Source of the DNA: Flavobacterium bizetiae
GTDB lineage: Bacteria; Bacteroidota; Bacteroidia; Flavobacteriales; Flavobacteriaceae
Reading direction: 5' to 3'
Length of the DNA: 51,665 nucleotides
Assembly: GCF_902804475.1 (NCBI RefSeq)
Contig: NZ_CADCSU010000062.1
Coordinates: 1-51,665, forward strand
Position numbers and translations under genes: made by a program. Of this stretch, positions 33,663 through 41,704 are shown in pieces. The notes below the pieces were generated by a model, which did not search any database, was not told where the DNA came from, and saw nothing but the letters and a program-made list of their open reading frames with translations. Position 1 is the first letter of the stretch. Every line of letters begins with the position of its first letter.

Positions 33663-34118
33663 TTAATCAGCGTAATGATAAATGCTTTTTTTGATGGTAT
33701 CTTTTATTTTTTCCAGCGCCACTTCGGTCACACCACCTTCGTAATTCATAGCAATAGCAACTTTATCTTTAGTGATTTCATAATCAATTGAGATTAATCC
33801 GTTTTTATTTATTGTAACAGATTTATTCTCGGTTGGAATTGTAGCCAGATAAAACTCTGTTTCTTCGACTTCTTTATTTGCGATAATACCTTGATAAACG
33901 GCATTTAGATCTGTAGTTTTTACGATGCATTCTCTTCCGGATCCCATTTCTACCTGAATGTCTTTACAATCTTCGTCTGCTTTTTTTGCTTTTTCTTCTT
34001 TTACAACGGTAACTGTATCGACTGGTTTTTCTGCTGATGCTGCTTTTTCGTCTGGATTGCTTTGTTTACAGTTGGTAAAGAATACTGCTAAAAGTGCGAT
34101 GCATGCGATTTTTTTCAT
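33663..34118 (-). CDS. Small lipoprotein of unknown function
   Basis: A 151-aa exported lipoprotein. The signal peptide M-K-K-I-A-C-I-A-L-L-A-V-F-F-T-N-C ends at Cys17. A flexible Ala/Lys/Glu-rich linker follows to about residue 45, then a compact domain with two Cys (D-C-K-D and E-C-I-V) that could form a disulfide. I do not recognise the family. The frame stays open upstream to 34274, but that part is made of an intergenic repeat (34213-34250), so the ATG at 34118 in front of the signal peptide is the true start. Confidence 0.75.
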   Translation of the reverse strand: MKKIACIALLAVFFTNCKQSNPDEKAASAEKPVDTVTVVKEEKAKKADEDCKDIQVEMGSGRECIVKTTDLNAVYQGIIANKEVEETEFYLATIPTENKSVTINKNGLISIDYEITKDKVAIAMNYEGGVTEVALEKIKDTIKKSIYHYAD

Positions 34119-34212
34119 GGATTTGATTTTAATTATAGAAATGGTATTTTTTCTTTGTGAAAGTAATTTGATCAAAAATAAAAAAATAAACTGAAATATA
34201 AAGGTTGGGAGA

Positions 34213-34250
34213 GAAATGGTACGCGAATCCGCGTCATCCGCGTGCCATAT
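34213..34250. repeat. Short GGTACGCGAATCCGCG repeat element
   Basis: GGTACGCGAATCCGCG with GTCATCCGCGTGCC, a shortened relative of the elements at 31978 and 33500. It lies between the small lipoprotein gene and the terminator of the efflux operon. Confidence 0.5.
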
Positions 34251-34261
34251 CTCAACAAAAT

Positions 34262-34297
34262 AAAAAAACGCCATGAAACTAAAAGTCTCACAGCGTT
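34262..34297 (-). terminator. Intrinsic terminator of the drug-efflux operon
   Basis: Arms AACGCCATGAAACT (34267-34280) and AGTCTCACAGCGTT (34284-34297), 14 positions with a few wobbles or mismatches and a 3-nt loop. On the minus strand it ends in a T run (34262-34268). It lies 32 bases after the TolC-type stop codon. Confidence 0.85.
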
Positions 34298-34328
34298 TTC
34301 ATCTCAAAAAATAAATAATTAACGGGTA

Positions 34329-35747
34329 TTATCTCCAACCACCGCCTAATGCACGATACAACTCGGTATTGGCAGAAAGTTGTTCTCTTTTTATGTTGGC
34401 CAGTTCTAACTCGCTTTGCAATAAATTAGATTGCGCAGTTATAACTTCGAGATATTCAGCCATACCGTTTTTGAATAACAAATTGGCATTTTTGATGGCT
34501 TGTTGTAATGTTTTTACTCTTTCTTTTAGAAAAGATTCCTGCTGTTGCAATTTTTCGACTTTTACCAAAGCATCAGATACTTCGCTAACTGCCACAAGAA
34601 CCGATTGTCTAAAGCTTAAAACGGCTTTTTCTCTTTCGGCAACTGCAATATTATATTGAGTTCTTACCTTTTTATTGTTCAACAATGGTTGTGTTAAACC
34701 TCCGGCAACGGTTCCGAACAATGAAGCCGGAATGTTGAACCAATTACTGCTTTCGAACGAGTTTACTCCGCCCTGAGCGGTAATTTTAAGTGACGGATAA
34801 AGATCAGCTTTTGTAATTCCAACATTTGCGTTGGCTACTTTAAGCGCTAATTCGGCACTTTTTACATCGGGTCTGCGGCTTACTAATGAAGACGGAATTC
34901 CGATTGCATTATTATTTTTAACTTCAAGAGCACTTAAACGTGTGGTTCTTGTTTTAGAATTCGGGAATGATCCTGTTAGAACGCTTAAAGCATTTTCCTG
35001 AATGGCAATGTTTTGTTCTAATTGCGGAATTAATTGTGCCGAAACTAATTTTTGTGCTTCAGATTGTTGAATCGCTAATGTAGTAACCTGACCTGCATCG
35101 TACTTTAATTTAATGATGTTGGTTGTACTATCATTTAATTTAAAGTTTTGTTTGGCGATTTCTAATTGCGCATCTAGCATCAAAAGGTTGTAATATCCTT
35201 TAGAAACATTGGCTACAATAGTAGTTTGCAATGCTTTTTTTACTTCTTCTGACTGAAGGTAACCTGCGTAAGCTCCTTTTTTCTGATTTCTGATTTTCCC
35301 CCAGATGTCAGCTTCCCACGAAAGTGTTGCTCCGGCAGAGTAATCATCGATATGATTTTGACCTAAAGCCTGACCTAAATTTTTTCCGGTAAAGCTATTA
35401 TCAGACGGGTTGCTTGTGCTTGCACTTACATTTAAATTTATCTGAGGAACATTTCCCCATTTAGATTGTGTGAATCTGTATTGTGCAATTTCGATATTTT
35501 TAGTAGCAATCTGCAGGTCGTTATTTCTGGCTACAGCGCTATCGATGAGTTTGATAATATCCTGTTCTGTAAAGAAATTTTTCCACTCCAGATCAGCAAT
35601 ACTCGTTGTATCTTTTGAAACCGATGCATTCCTGAAATTTTCAGGAAATGCATCTTTTGGAGTTTCAATATCCTTAGAAACTTTACAGGATATTATAGTC
35701 GTGATCAAAATGGCGATCATCACGATTTTGGTTATATAATTTTTCAT
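34329..35747 (-). CDS. TolC/OprM-type outer-membrane efflux lipoprotein
   Basis: Outer-membrane channel of the tripartite drug pump encoded here. The 472-aa product starts at M-K-N-Y-I-T-K and has a lipobox ending at Cys21 (T-I-I-S-C), as in OprM/CusC-type channels. Two similar halves each hold long helices and a beta-hairpin, e.g. L-S-W-E-A-D-I-W-G-K-I-R-N in the first half and S-R-R-P-D-V-K-S-A-E in the second. The ATG at 35747 is preferred over 35777 because the signal peptide starts there. It is the last gene of the operon. Confidence 0.93.
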   Translation of the reverse strand: MKNYITKIVMIAILITTIISCKVSKDIETPKDAFPENFRNASVSKDTTSIADLEWKNFFTEQDIIKLIDSAVARNNDLQIATKNIEIAQYRFTQSKWGNVPQINLNVSASTSNPSDNSFTGKNLGQALGQNHIDDYSAGATLSWEADIWGKIRNQKKGAYAGYLQSEEVKKALQTTIVANVSKGYYNLLMLDAQLEIAKQNFKLNDSTTNIIKLKYDAGQVTTLAIQQSEAQKLVSAQLIPQLEQNIAIQENALSVLTGSFPNSKTRTTRLSALEVKNNNAIGIPSSLVSRRPDVKSAELALKVANANVGITKADLYPSLKITAQGGVNSFESSNWFNIPASLFGTVAGGLTQPLLNNKKVRTQYNIAVAEREKAVLSFRQSVLVAVSEVSDALVKVEKLQQQESFLKERVKTLQQAIKNANLLFKNGMAEYLEVITAQSNLLQSELELANIKREQLSANTELYRALGGGWR

Positions 35748-35761
35748 TTTATATGTTATCA

Positions 35762-35875
35762 TTAAATTTCTGTACAAGTATCTTTTCTGTTATCAAGATC
35801 TCTTGAGATTCTATAGGATATGTATCCAATGCCAACGATGATGGCTACAAGGATTGTCGTTATATAGTTTTCCAT
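35762..35875 (-). CDS. Candidate 37-aa single-pass membrane protein within the efflux operon
   Basis: A very small ORF between the RND pump and the TolC-type gene. It begins M-E-N-Y-I-T-T-I-L-V-A-I-I-V-G-I-G and continues Y-I-S-Y-R-I-S-R-D-L-D-N-R-K, ending D-T-C-T-E-I. Residues 4-20 form one hydrophobic helix, followed by a basic then polar tail. Its ATG lies 2 bases after the RND stop codon, the spacing of a translationally coupled gene, and it ends 14 bases before the tolC start. This recalls AcrZ, the 49-aa helper of E. coli AcrB, though I see no sequence relation. It is too short to be certain it is translated. Confidence 0.55.
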   Translation of the reverse strand: MENYITTILVAIIVGIGYISYRISRDLDNRKDTCTEI

Positions 35876-35877
35876 TT

Positions 35878-38800
35878 TTATTTTTCTTCGTTATGAATTA
35901 CGGCTACTGGTTTTCCAGAAACCTTTTCTTGTAAATGTTGGAAGATGATGAATAAAACCGGGATGATAAATAATCCTAGTATTACTCCTGATATCATACC
36001 TCCGGCGGCACCAATACTGATAGAGTGGTTACCTTGTGCTGATGGCCCTTTTGCGCTCATCATTGGTATCAATCCCACAACAAATGCTAATGATGTCATG
36101 ATAATTGGTCTCAAACGTAGTTTTGCTGCATCGATTGACGCTCTTACTAATGCCTGACCTGATTTTCGTTTCTGTACCGCAAACTCCACAATCAAGATGG
36201 CATTTTTGGCTAGCAGACCTATAAGCATTACCAGTGCAACTTGTACATAAATGTTGTTTTCGATTCCAGTTAATCCGATGGCAACAAATACTCCAAATAT
36301 ACCTGCAGGAATTGATAAGATTACAGCCAATGGCAATATGTAACTTTCATACTGTGCAGCAAGTAAGAAATAGATGAATATCAAACACAGTAAGAAAATC
36401 GTTGCTGACTGACCTCCAGAAGAAATCTCTTCACGAGTTTGTCCTGAAAACTCAAAACCATAACCCGCAGGTAATTGTTGTGCTGCAACTTCTTGTATTG
36501 CTTTAATAGCATCTCCTGAACTAAATCCTGGTTTAGGAATTGCATTGATCGAAATCGAATTAAACAAGTTGTATCTCGAAGCAGTTTCTGAACCATAAAT
36601 ACGAGTTAGTTTTACTAAAGTATTTATTGGCACCATTTCGCCTGTTTTGTTTTTTACAAAAACTCTGTCAATTGATGATGGATCAGCTCTGTCGTCGATA
36701 TCTGCCTGAACAACTACTCGGTAATATTTACCAAATCGGTTAAAGTCAGAGGCTTGCGCACTACCAAAATAAGTTTGCATGGTTTGTAAAATGTCTTTTA
36801 CTTTTACGCCTAACTGATCTGCTTTTTCATCATTAATATCCAATTGTAATTGAGGATAATCAGCTTTGAAAGAGGTAAAGGCTACGGCAATTTCAGGACG
36901 TTTCATCAATTCTCCGATGAAGTTTTGAGAAATTCCGCTAAACTTATCCAGTTTTCCTCCGGTTTTATCCTGAAGTACTAAATCTAAAGCCTCAACGTTA
37001 CTAAATCCAGGAACGGTTGGGAAACTAAATACGAAGAAACTTCCACCGGAAATAGCTCCAAGTTTACCACGAACCTGATTCATGATTTCGTCAATGTTTT
37101 TAACATCTCCACGATCTTCATTTGGTTTAAGCAATACGAAAACAACTGCTGAAGACGGGCTTGTAGAATTCGTCAATAAGTTGAAACCTGAAATCGCTGT
37201 TACAAATCGGGAAGCATCTAAACCTCTTAATGTGTTTTCAGCTTCGGTCATTACTTTTTGAGTTCCGTCAAGTGATGTTCCTGAAGGCGTATTTACTGCA
37301 ATGGCAATAAATCCTTGATCTTCTGTTGGGATAAATCCTGCAGGAGTTGTTTTAACCATTACAATAGTAGCTACAGTAATTAAAGCTAAACCTCCTAAAC
37401 TTAACCATTTTCTACGGATTAAGAATTTCAAACCTCCAACATAACGGTTGGTAAGGGAATCAAAACTTTTATTGAATCCGTTAAAGAATTTTTCTTTAAA
37501 TCCTTTTTTCTGATACGTTTCATCACCGTGTGCTCCGTGATTGTCTTTTAAGAATAATGCAGCAAGTGCAGGACTTAAAGTTAAAGCGTTTACGGCCGAA
37601 ATTACAATTGCAATTGCCATTGTAAAGGCAAACTGACGATAGAAAACTCCTGTTGAGCCTTCCATAAAACCAACCGGCAGGAATACAGCAGCCATTACCA
37701 ACGTAATCGAGATAATAGCACCCGTTATTTCGTGCATTGCTTCATGAGTTGCTATTTTTGGAGACAAATGTTTGTGCTCCATTTTAGCATGCACGGCTTC
37801 GACGACCACAATCGCATCATCTACCACAATACCAATCGCCAGAATTAAAGCGAAAAGCGTAAGAAGGTTGATCGAAAATCCGAATAACTGCATGAAGAAG
37901 AACGTTCCTAAAATTGCTACAGGTACAGCAATAGCCGGGATTAATGTTGATCTAAAATCCTGAAGGAATATAAATACTACGATAAATACTAATATAAACG
38001 CTTCAAGTAAAGTATGTTGAACTTGCTCAATAGACTGGTCTAAGGCAACTTTTGTACTATAGAAAATGTTGTGTTTTATTCCTGTTGGGAAATCCTTTGA
38101 GGCTTTCACCATCAATTTGTTAATCGCAACCTGAATATCATTTGAGTTCGAACCTGCTAACTGGATAATACCAATTACAACTCCTTTTTTACCATTTAAA
38201 CGCGTTAAGCTGTTATAAGAATAAGCACCAAGCTCAACTCTGGCAACATCTTTTAAACGAAGAACAGAACCATCAGGATTAGAACGAATCGCAATGTTTT
38301 CATATTCTTCCGGTTTGGTTAGTTTTCCTTTGTATTTAATTACATATTCGAAAACTTCTTTACTTCTTTCTCCAAATTTACCAGGAGCAGCTTCCAAACT
38401 TTTATCCTGGATAGCACCCATGATTTCGTTTGGCGTCACTTTATAAGTCGACATTTGTGTTGGGTTTAACCAAACACGCATAGAGTAATCTTTTACACCT
38501 CCAAAAATACTGGCAGAACCCACTCCCGGAATACGTTTAATCTCCGGAATAATATTAATTTGTGCATAATTGGCAACAAAAGTCTGATCGTATTTTGACT
38601 CATCATCGGTATACATACCAATCGCCATGATGAAACTGTTTTGTTGTTTCGCAGTTGTTACACCTTGTTGTACAACCTCTGCAGGTAACTGGCTCGTTGC
38701 CTGAGCAACTCTGTTTTGTACGTTTACCGCTGCCTGATCTGCGTTAGTTCCTAATTTAAAGAAAACTGTAATAGCTAAAGATCCGTCATTACTGGCTGTA

Positions 38801-39039
38801 GAACTCATATAAGTCATGTTCTCAACACCATTTATAGATTCTTCCAAAGAAGGAGCCACAGAACGTAAAACCGTTTCTGCGTTAGCTCCCGGATAAACCG
38901 CCGTTACCAAAACCGATGGCGGCGCAATATCAGGAAACTGTTGTAAGGGTAATTTTGTAAGTCCAAGTATACCCAGGATCACCAATAAGATGGAGATAAC
39001 GGTTGCTAGTACTGGTCTTTGTATAAATATTTTGAACAT
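35878..39039 (-). CDS. AcrB-type (HAE1) RND multidrug efflux pump
   Basis: Inner-membrane proton-driven pump of 1053 aa that exports hydrophobic compounds. The typical HAE1 layout is complete: 12 transmembrane helices and two large periplasmic loops. The proton-relay residues are present: Asp407 and Asp408 in G-I-V-V-D-D-A-I-V-V-V-E, the same numbers as in E. coli AcrB, and Lys945 in L-L-A-K-N-A-I. The N-terminal F-I-Q-R-P-V-L-A start is standard. It begins 11 bases after the adaptor stop codon. Control by the TetR gene upstream is indicated by shared operator sites. Confidence 0.95.
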   Translation of the reverse strand: MFKIFIQRPVLATVISILLVILGILGLTKLPLQQFPDIAPPSVLVTAVYPGANAETVLRSVAPSLEESINGVENMTYMSSTASNDGSLAITVFFKLGTNADQAAVNVQNRVAQATSQLPAEVVQQGVTTAKQQNSFIMAIGMYTDDESKYDQTFVANYAQINIIPEIKRIPGVGSASIFGGVKDYSMRVWLNPTQMSTYKVTPNEIMGAIQDKSLEAAPGKFGERSKEVFEYVIKYKGKLTKPEEYENIAIRSNPDGSVLRLKDVARVELGAYSYNSLTRLNGKKGVVIGIIQLAGSNSNDIQVAINKLMVKASKDFPTGIKHNIFYSTKVALDQSIEQVQHTLLEAFILVFIVVFIFLQDFRSTLIPAIAVPVAILGTFFFMQLFGFSINLLTLFALILAIGIVVDDAIVVVEAVHAKMEHKHLSPKIATHEAMHEITGAIISITLVMAAVFLPVGFMEGSTGVFYRQFAFTMAIAIVISAVNALTLSPALAALFLKDNHGAHGDETYQKKGFKEKFFNGFNKSFDSLTNRYVGGLKFLIRRKWLSLGGLALITVATIVMVKTTPAGFIPTEDQGFIAIAVNTPSGTSLDGTQKVMTEAENTLRGLDASRFVTAISGFNLLTNSTSPSSAVVFVLLKPNEDRGDVKNIDEIMNQVRGKLGAISGGSFFVFSFPTVPGFSNVEALDLVLQDKTGGKLDKFSGISQNFIGELMKRPEIAVAFTSFKADYPQLQLDINDEKADQLGVKVKDILQTMQTYFGSAQASDFNRFGKYYRVVVQADIDDRADPSSIDRVFVKNKTGEMVPINTLVKLTRIYGSETASRYNLFNSISINAIPKPGFSSGDAIKAIQEVAAQQLPAGYGFEFSGQTREEISSGGQSATIFLLCLIFIYFLLAAQYESYILPLAVILSIPAGIFGVFVAIGLTGIENNIYVQVALVMLIGLLAKNAILIVEFAVQKRKSGQALVRASIDAAKLRLRPIIMTSLAFVVGLIPMMSAKGPSAQGNHSISIGAAGGMISGVILGLFIIPVLFIIFQHLQEKVSGKPVAVIHNEEK

Positions 39040-39050
39040 TTTCGTAAAAA

Positions 39051-40199
39051 TTATTTTTTATTAATTATTTGGGCAACTTTTGAAGGAGTTGATTTTTCAG
39101 GCTGAATTACTTGTCCTTCCTGAAGTTTATCGATACCGCTTAATACAATTTGGTCACCAGATTTTACACCGTCTTTGATCAAGTAGTTTGTACCACTTTT
39201 ACCAATAACTGTAATAGGCATTTTAGCAACTTTGTTTTCTTTATTTACTGTGAAAACAAAAACTTTATCCTGCATTTCTACTGTAGCCGATTGTGGTACT
39301 AAAACAGCATCATCGTGTTGAAGACCTAAACGAATTTTTCCTGTGTTTCCTGAACGTAGTGTTCCGCCAGTATTAGGGAAAGTCGCTCTTAAAGTAATCG
39401 CTCCGGTAGTTTTATCAAACTGACCGTCTACCATATCAATTTTTCCGGTTTGAGGATAAGCATTGTTATCGGCTAAAACCAAAGTTACAGGAGGTAATTT
39501 TTTTAGTTTATCACCTAAACTGTTTCCTGCGTATTGCGCTTTAAAATTGATGAAATCAGTTTCTCCTAAAGAGAAATAAGCGTAAACTTCATGCACGTCA
39601 GATAAGTTTGTTAAAGGCTCTACATCAGTTGCAGAAACTAAACTTCCTTGTTTTTTAGGCAATCTTCCTATGTAACCACTCACAGGAGCTGTAACATTAG
39701 TATATCCTAAATTAATTTTAGCAGATCCTACCATTGCTTTTGCTTGTTCGATATTGGCAGCAGCAATTTTTTGAGAAGCTTTAGCCGTTTTTAACTGATA
39801 GTCAGAAACTACTTTGTTTTGTACTAAAGGAGTCAATTTATCAACTTCTAAGTTGGCGTTTATTAAAGCAGCTTCATAAGCATGAAGACTTGCCAAAGCA
39901 TTGTTTAATTGTTCACGGAAAGGACGTTCGTTTATTTTAAATAAAGTTTGACCTTTATTAACATAAGCACCTTCGTCTACATAAACTCTTTCAAGGTTTC
40001 CGCTTACTTGTGGGCGAATTTCAACATCAACTGTTCCTTGTATAGAAGCCGGATATTCAGCATCTGTAGTTGTGTTCTCGCTAGTAATAGCTAAAACTGG
40101 TAATAATGGTGGAGCCGGAGCTGCTGGAGCCTGCGACTTATCTGCACAACTGCTTAACACAAGTGCCAGAATAAAACTGGTTATAATTACATTTTTCAT
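39051..40199 (-). CDS. AcrA-type RND efflux periplasmic adaptor lipoprotein
   Basis: Links the RND pump to the outer-membrane channel. The 382-aa product has a lipobox ending at Cys18 (V-L-S-S-C), a Pro/Ala-rich linker, then the barrel-sandwich hybrid domain (V-E-I-R-P-Q-V-S-G-N-L-E-R-V and later A-P-V-S-G-Y-I-G-R-L) around an alpha-helical hairpin. A beta-barrel and membrane-proximal domain follow. The frame is open to 40346, but M-K-N-V at 40199, directly before the signal peptide, is the start. The predicted promoter lies about 250 bases upstream, giving a long leader that holds three of the five operator copies. Confidence 0.94.
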   Translation of the reverse strand: MKNVIITSFILALVLSSCADKSQAPAAPAPPLLPVLAITSENTTTDAEYPASIQGTVDVEIRPQVSGNLERVYVDEGAYVNKGQTLFKINERPFREQLNNALASLHAYEAALINANLEVDKLTPLVQNKVVSDYQLKTAKASQKIAAANIEQAKAMVGSAKINLGYTNVTAPVSGYIGRLPKKQGSLVSATDVEPLTNLSDVHEVYAYFSLGETDFINFKAQYAGNSLGDKLKKLPPVTLVLADNNAYPQTGKIDMVDGQFDKTTGAITLRATFPNTGGTLRSGNTGKIRLGLQHDDAVLVPQSATVEMQDKVFVFTVNKENKVAKMPITVIGKSGTNYLIKDGVKSGDQIVLSGIDKLQEGQVIQPEKSTPSKVAQIINKK

Positions 40200-40295
40200 T
40201 TTCGTATTGGTTTTAATTTGTTGGACATTCTTATTATTTAAATTTTGTGGCATTCTGAAATTCTCGGCATTCATATTTAAGTCTATTAAATTTTC

Positions 40296-40306
40296 TAACG
40301 TTGTTA
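40296..40306. promoter_or_regulatory. TetR operator copy a
   Basis: TAACgttGTTA, preceded by ATTAAATTTTC and followed by AGTGAATTG. First of four sites ahead of the adaptor gene; spacing to the next is 80 bp. Confidence 0.65.
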
Positions 40307-40375
40307 AGTGAATTGGTACAGAAATCCATACAATGATGCCTTCCAATTCTATTTCGTAATCGGTATTAAATTATT

Positions 40376-40386
40376 TATCACTGTTA
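40376..40386. promoter_or_regulatory. TetR operator copy b
   Basis: TATCactGTTA, preceded by ATTAAATTATT and followed by AGTAAATG. It lies 55 bp from copy c. Confidence 0.65.
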
Positions 40387-40430
40387 AGTAAATGAGAAAA
40401 AAAACTCCCGTATTACTCTATTAAATTATC

Positions 40431-40441
40431 TAACATTGTTA
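40431..40441. promoter_or_regulatory. TetR operator copy c
   Basis: TAACattGTTA, preceded by ATTAAATTATC and followed by AGTAG. It lies just downstream of the predicted start site (about 40448). Copy d is 55 bp away. Confidence 0.7.
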
Positions 40442-40452
40442 AGTAGTACGAG

Positions 40453-40460
40453 CAAAATTA
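40453..40460 (-). promoter_or_regulatory. Promoter -7 box of the drug-efflux operon
   Basis: TAATTTTG on the minus strand fits TAnnTTTG. Operator copies c and d flank it. No clear TTTG -33 element is visible. Confidence 0.55.
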
Positions 40461-40485
40461 CTTTATATTACTTAATTAAATCATT

Positions 40486-40496
40486 TATCACTGTTA
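40486..40496. promoter_or_regulatory. TetR operator copy d
   Basis: TATCactGTTA, preceded by ATTAAATCATT and followed by AGTTAAAAT. It lies just upstream of the -33 region of the operon promoter. Confidence 0.7.
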
Positions 40497-40514
40497 AGTT
40501 AAAATGAAATTTTT

Positions 40515-41108
40515 TTATTGTATTGATTTTATGATACCACTTATGGCGTCTTTCAGGATTTGAGCATTTATGGTGGCCATGATATCACTTTTGTTAATGA
40601 TATTAATTGCAATTAAACCATGAATAACAGAAAAGAAAGTAAAATACTTTTGTTTAATTATATCTTCGCTAGGATTACTGTTTTTCATTATTTCACCAAT
40701 TACTGCAGTAAACAGTTTATATGGTGCCTCGGCAGCAGAACATCGTTGCGAACAACAACTCATTTGAACACCAAACATAACCTGATACATTTCGGTATCA
40801 GTAAAAGCGAAATCCCAATATGCCATCCACATGGCTTCTAATTGATCTTCCGGTTTTTCAAATTTATCTCTTGCTATCTGGAGTTCTTTGGCCAGCTTAA
40901 TAAAACCTTTTCCGGTTAATTCATTCAATATGGCATCCTTATTCGAAAAGTATTCATAAATAATAGGAGCCGTATATTCAATCTTGTCAGCAATTTTTCG
41001 CATACTCAGACCTTGCCATCCTTCTTCTTTGACGATAGCATAAGCAGCCTCAAGAATGTTAGTTCTTGTCTCTTCTTTTTGTCTTAAAATTCGATCTTTA
41101 CTTGCCAT
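40515..41108 (-). CDS. TetR/AcrR-family regulator of the drug-efflux operon
   Basis: Repressor of 197 aa. The N-terminal DNA-binding domain has the TetR pattern T-R-T-N-I-L-E-A-A-Y-A-I-V, then L-S-M-R-K-I-A-D-K-I-E-Y-T-A-P-I-I-Y-E-Y-F with the K-D-A-I-L end. The ligand domain contains an unusual Cys cluster, Q-M-S-C-C-S-Q-R-C-S (about 113-122), which could sense oxidants, metals or electrophiles. The gene is transcribed toward the pump operon, which starts about 315 bases beyond its end. Five copies of one operator, one over its own start site and four ahead of the adaptor gene, support joint repression. Confidence 0.93.
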   Translation of the reverse strand: MASKDRILRQKEETRTNILEAAYAIVKEEGWQGLSMRKIADKIEYTAPIIYEYFSNKDAILNELTGKGFIKLAKELQIARDKFEKPEDQLEAMWMAYWDFAFTDTEMYQVMFGVQMSCCSQRCSAAEAPYKLFTAVIGEIMKNSNPSEDIIKQKYFTFFSVIHGLIAINIINKSDIMATINAQILKDAISGIIKSIQ

Positions 41109-41130
41109 TTTTAATGAGTATTAAATTGTT

Positions 41131-41151
41131 TAACACCGTTAGACAAATGTA
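41131..41151 (-). promoter_or_regulatory. TetR gene promoter with operator copy e
   Basis: The -7 box TACATTTG (minus, 41144-41151) places the start near 41140, inside the operator TAACaccGTTA (41131-41141). The operator is again preceded by ATTAAATTGTT on the plus strand. A bound repressor would block its own gene. Confidence 0.65.
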
Positions 41152-41307
41152 TGGCGGTTTTTCTAATAATGAAATATTTTTGTCATAATATTTTCTTATT
41201 GTTGTATAGACAAGTATTAAAAATCCCCGAAGTGCCTTAATTATAAGGATTTTTTTAGTTTAATTTTTTTAAGGAGTAGATGTTTTTTTGTGTTTCAAGA
41301 CCATTTT

Positions 41308-41378
41308 TCCCGCTCTGCACTATATCTTTTATGGTGAACCCCACCATAAAAGGATACCGTTTCGATCGGGGCTAGGCG
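41308..41378 (+). ncRNA. Structured intergenic element, copy 3
   Basis: Order: CCCGCTCTGCACTATAT, hairpin, GGATACCGTTTCGATCGGGG and CTAGGCG. The hairpin has a perfect 11-bp stem, CTTTTATGGTG (41326-41336) with CACCATAAAAG (41342-41352), loop AACCC. The copy at 42.78 kb, in the other orientation, differs by one compensated base pair. It lies in the gap between the TetR gene and the toxin gene; the rest of that gap shows no gene. Confidence 0.6.
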
Positions 41379-41405
41379 AGAAGTTGTAATTTTTATGAGA
41401 GATTT

Positions 41406-41704
41406 TTATTTTATGGGATACTTTTCAGGATTTTGAGAAGTATGAAAAATTGCATTTAGAAAAACAGTTTTTGATAGTTCATCAACAATAAAAAAGCGAT
41501 ATATGGAAATTTTTTAAAAGGTAAAAAACGATAATTATTGTCGTGTAATTGATAGAACGGATTTACTTGTAAAGCTTTGTAAATACTTTTATAGTCATTA
41601 AGAAAATCTAAAGCTACTTTTTTAGTCGTTTTAAAAATATAATATTCAACTGCTTCTTCAATATTTTTTAATGCAATTGGAGAAACGATAACCTTATAAT
41701 TCAT
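41406..41704 (-). pseudogene. ParE/RelE-type toxin with a frameshift
   Basis: Ribosome- or gyrase-targeting toxin family, here with a shifted C-terminus. From the ATG at 41704 the product starts M-N-Y-K-V-I-V-S-P-I-A-L-K-N-I-E-E-A and reads normally to F-P-Y-I-A-F. It then runs out of frame and stops at 41456 after 82 aa. Adding one base to the T6 run (41490-41495) restores F-I-V-D-E-L-S-K-T-V-F and the family ending H-T-S-Q-N-P-E-K-Y-P, with stop at 41406. This is either a real inactivation or a homopolymer sequencing error. The toxin start lies inside the end of the antitoxin gene (11-base overlap). Confidence 0.8.

Noticed and set aside
33663..34274. A longer version of the small lipoprotein starting at 34274.
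   Set aside because: The extra part is encoded by an intergenic repeat (34213-34250) and places the signal peptide in the middle of the protein.
40296..40496. Evenly spaced repeats upstream of the adaptor gene read as a CRISPR or iteron array.
   Set aside because: The same site also covers the TetR gene's own start, which fits operators; no replication protein is nearby.
41456..41704. Programmed frameshifting in the toxin gene.
   Set aside because: No stimulatory structure or clear slippery heptamer beyond a plain T6 run; inactivation or sequencing error is simpler. Kept only as a possibility.
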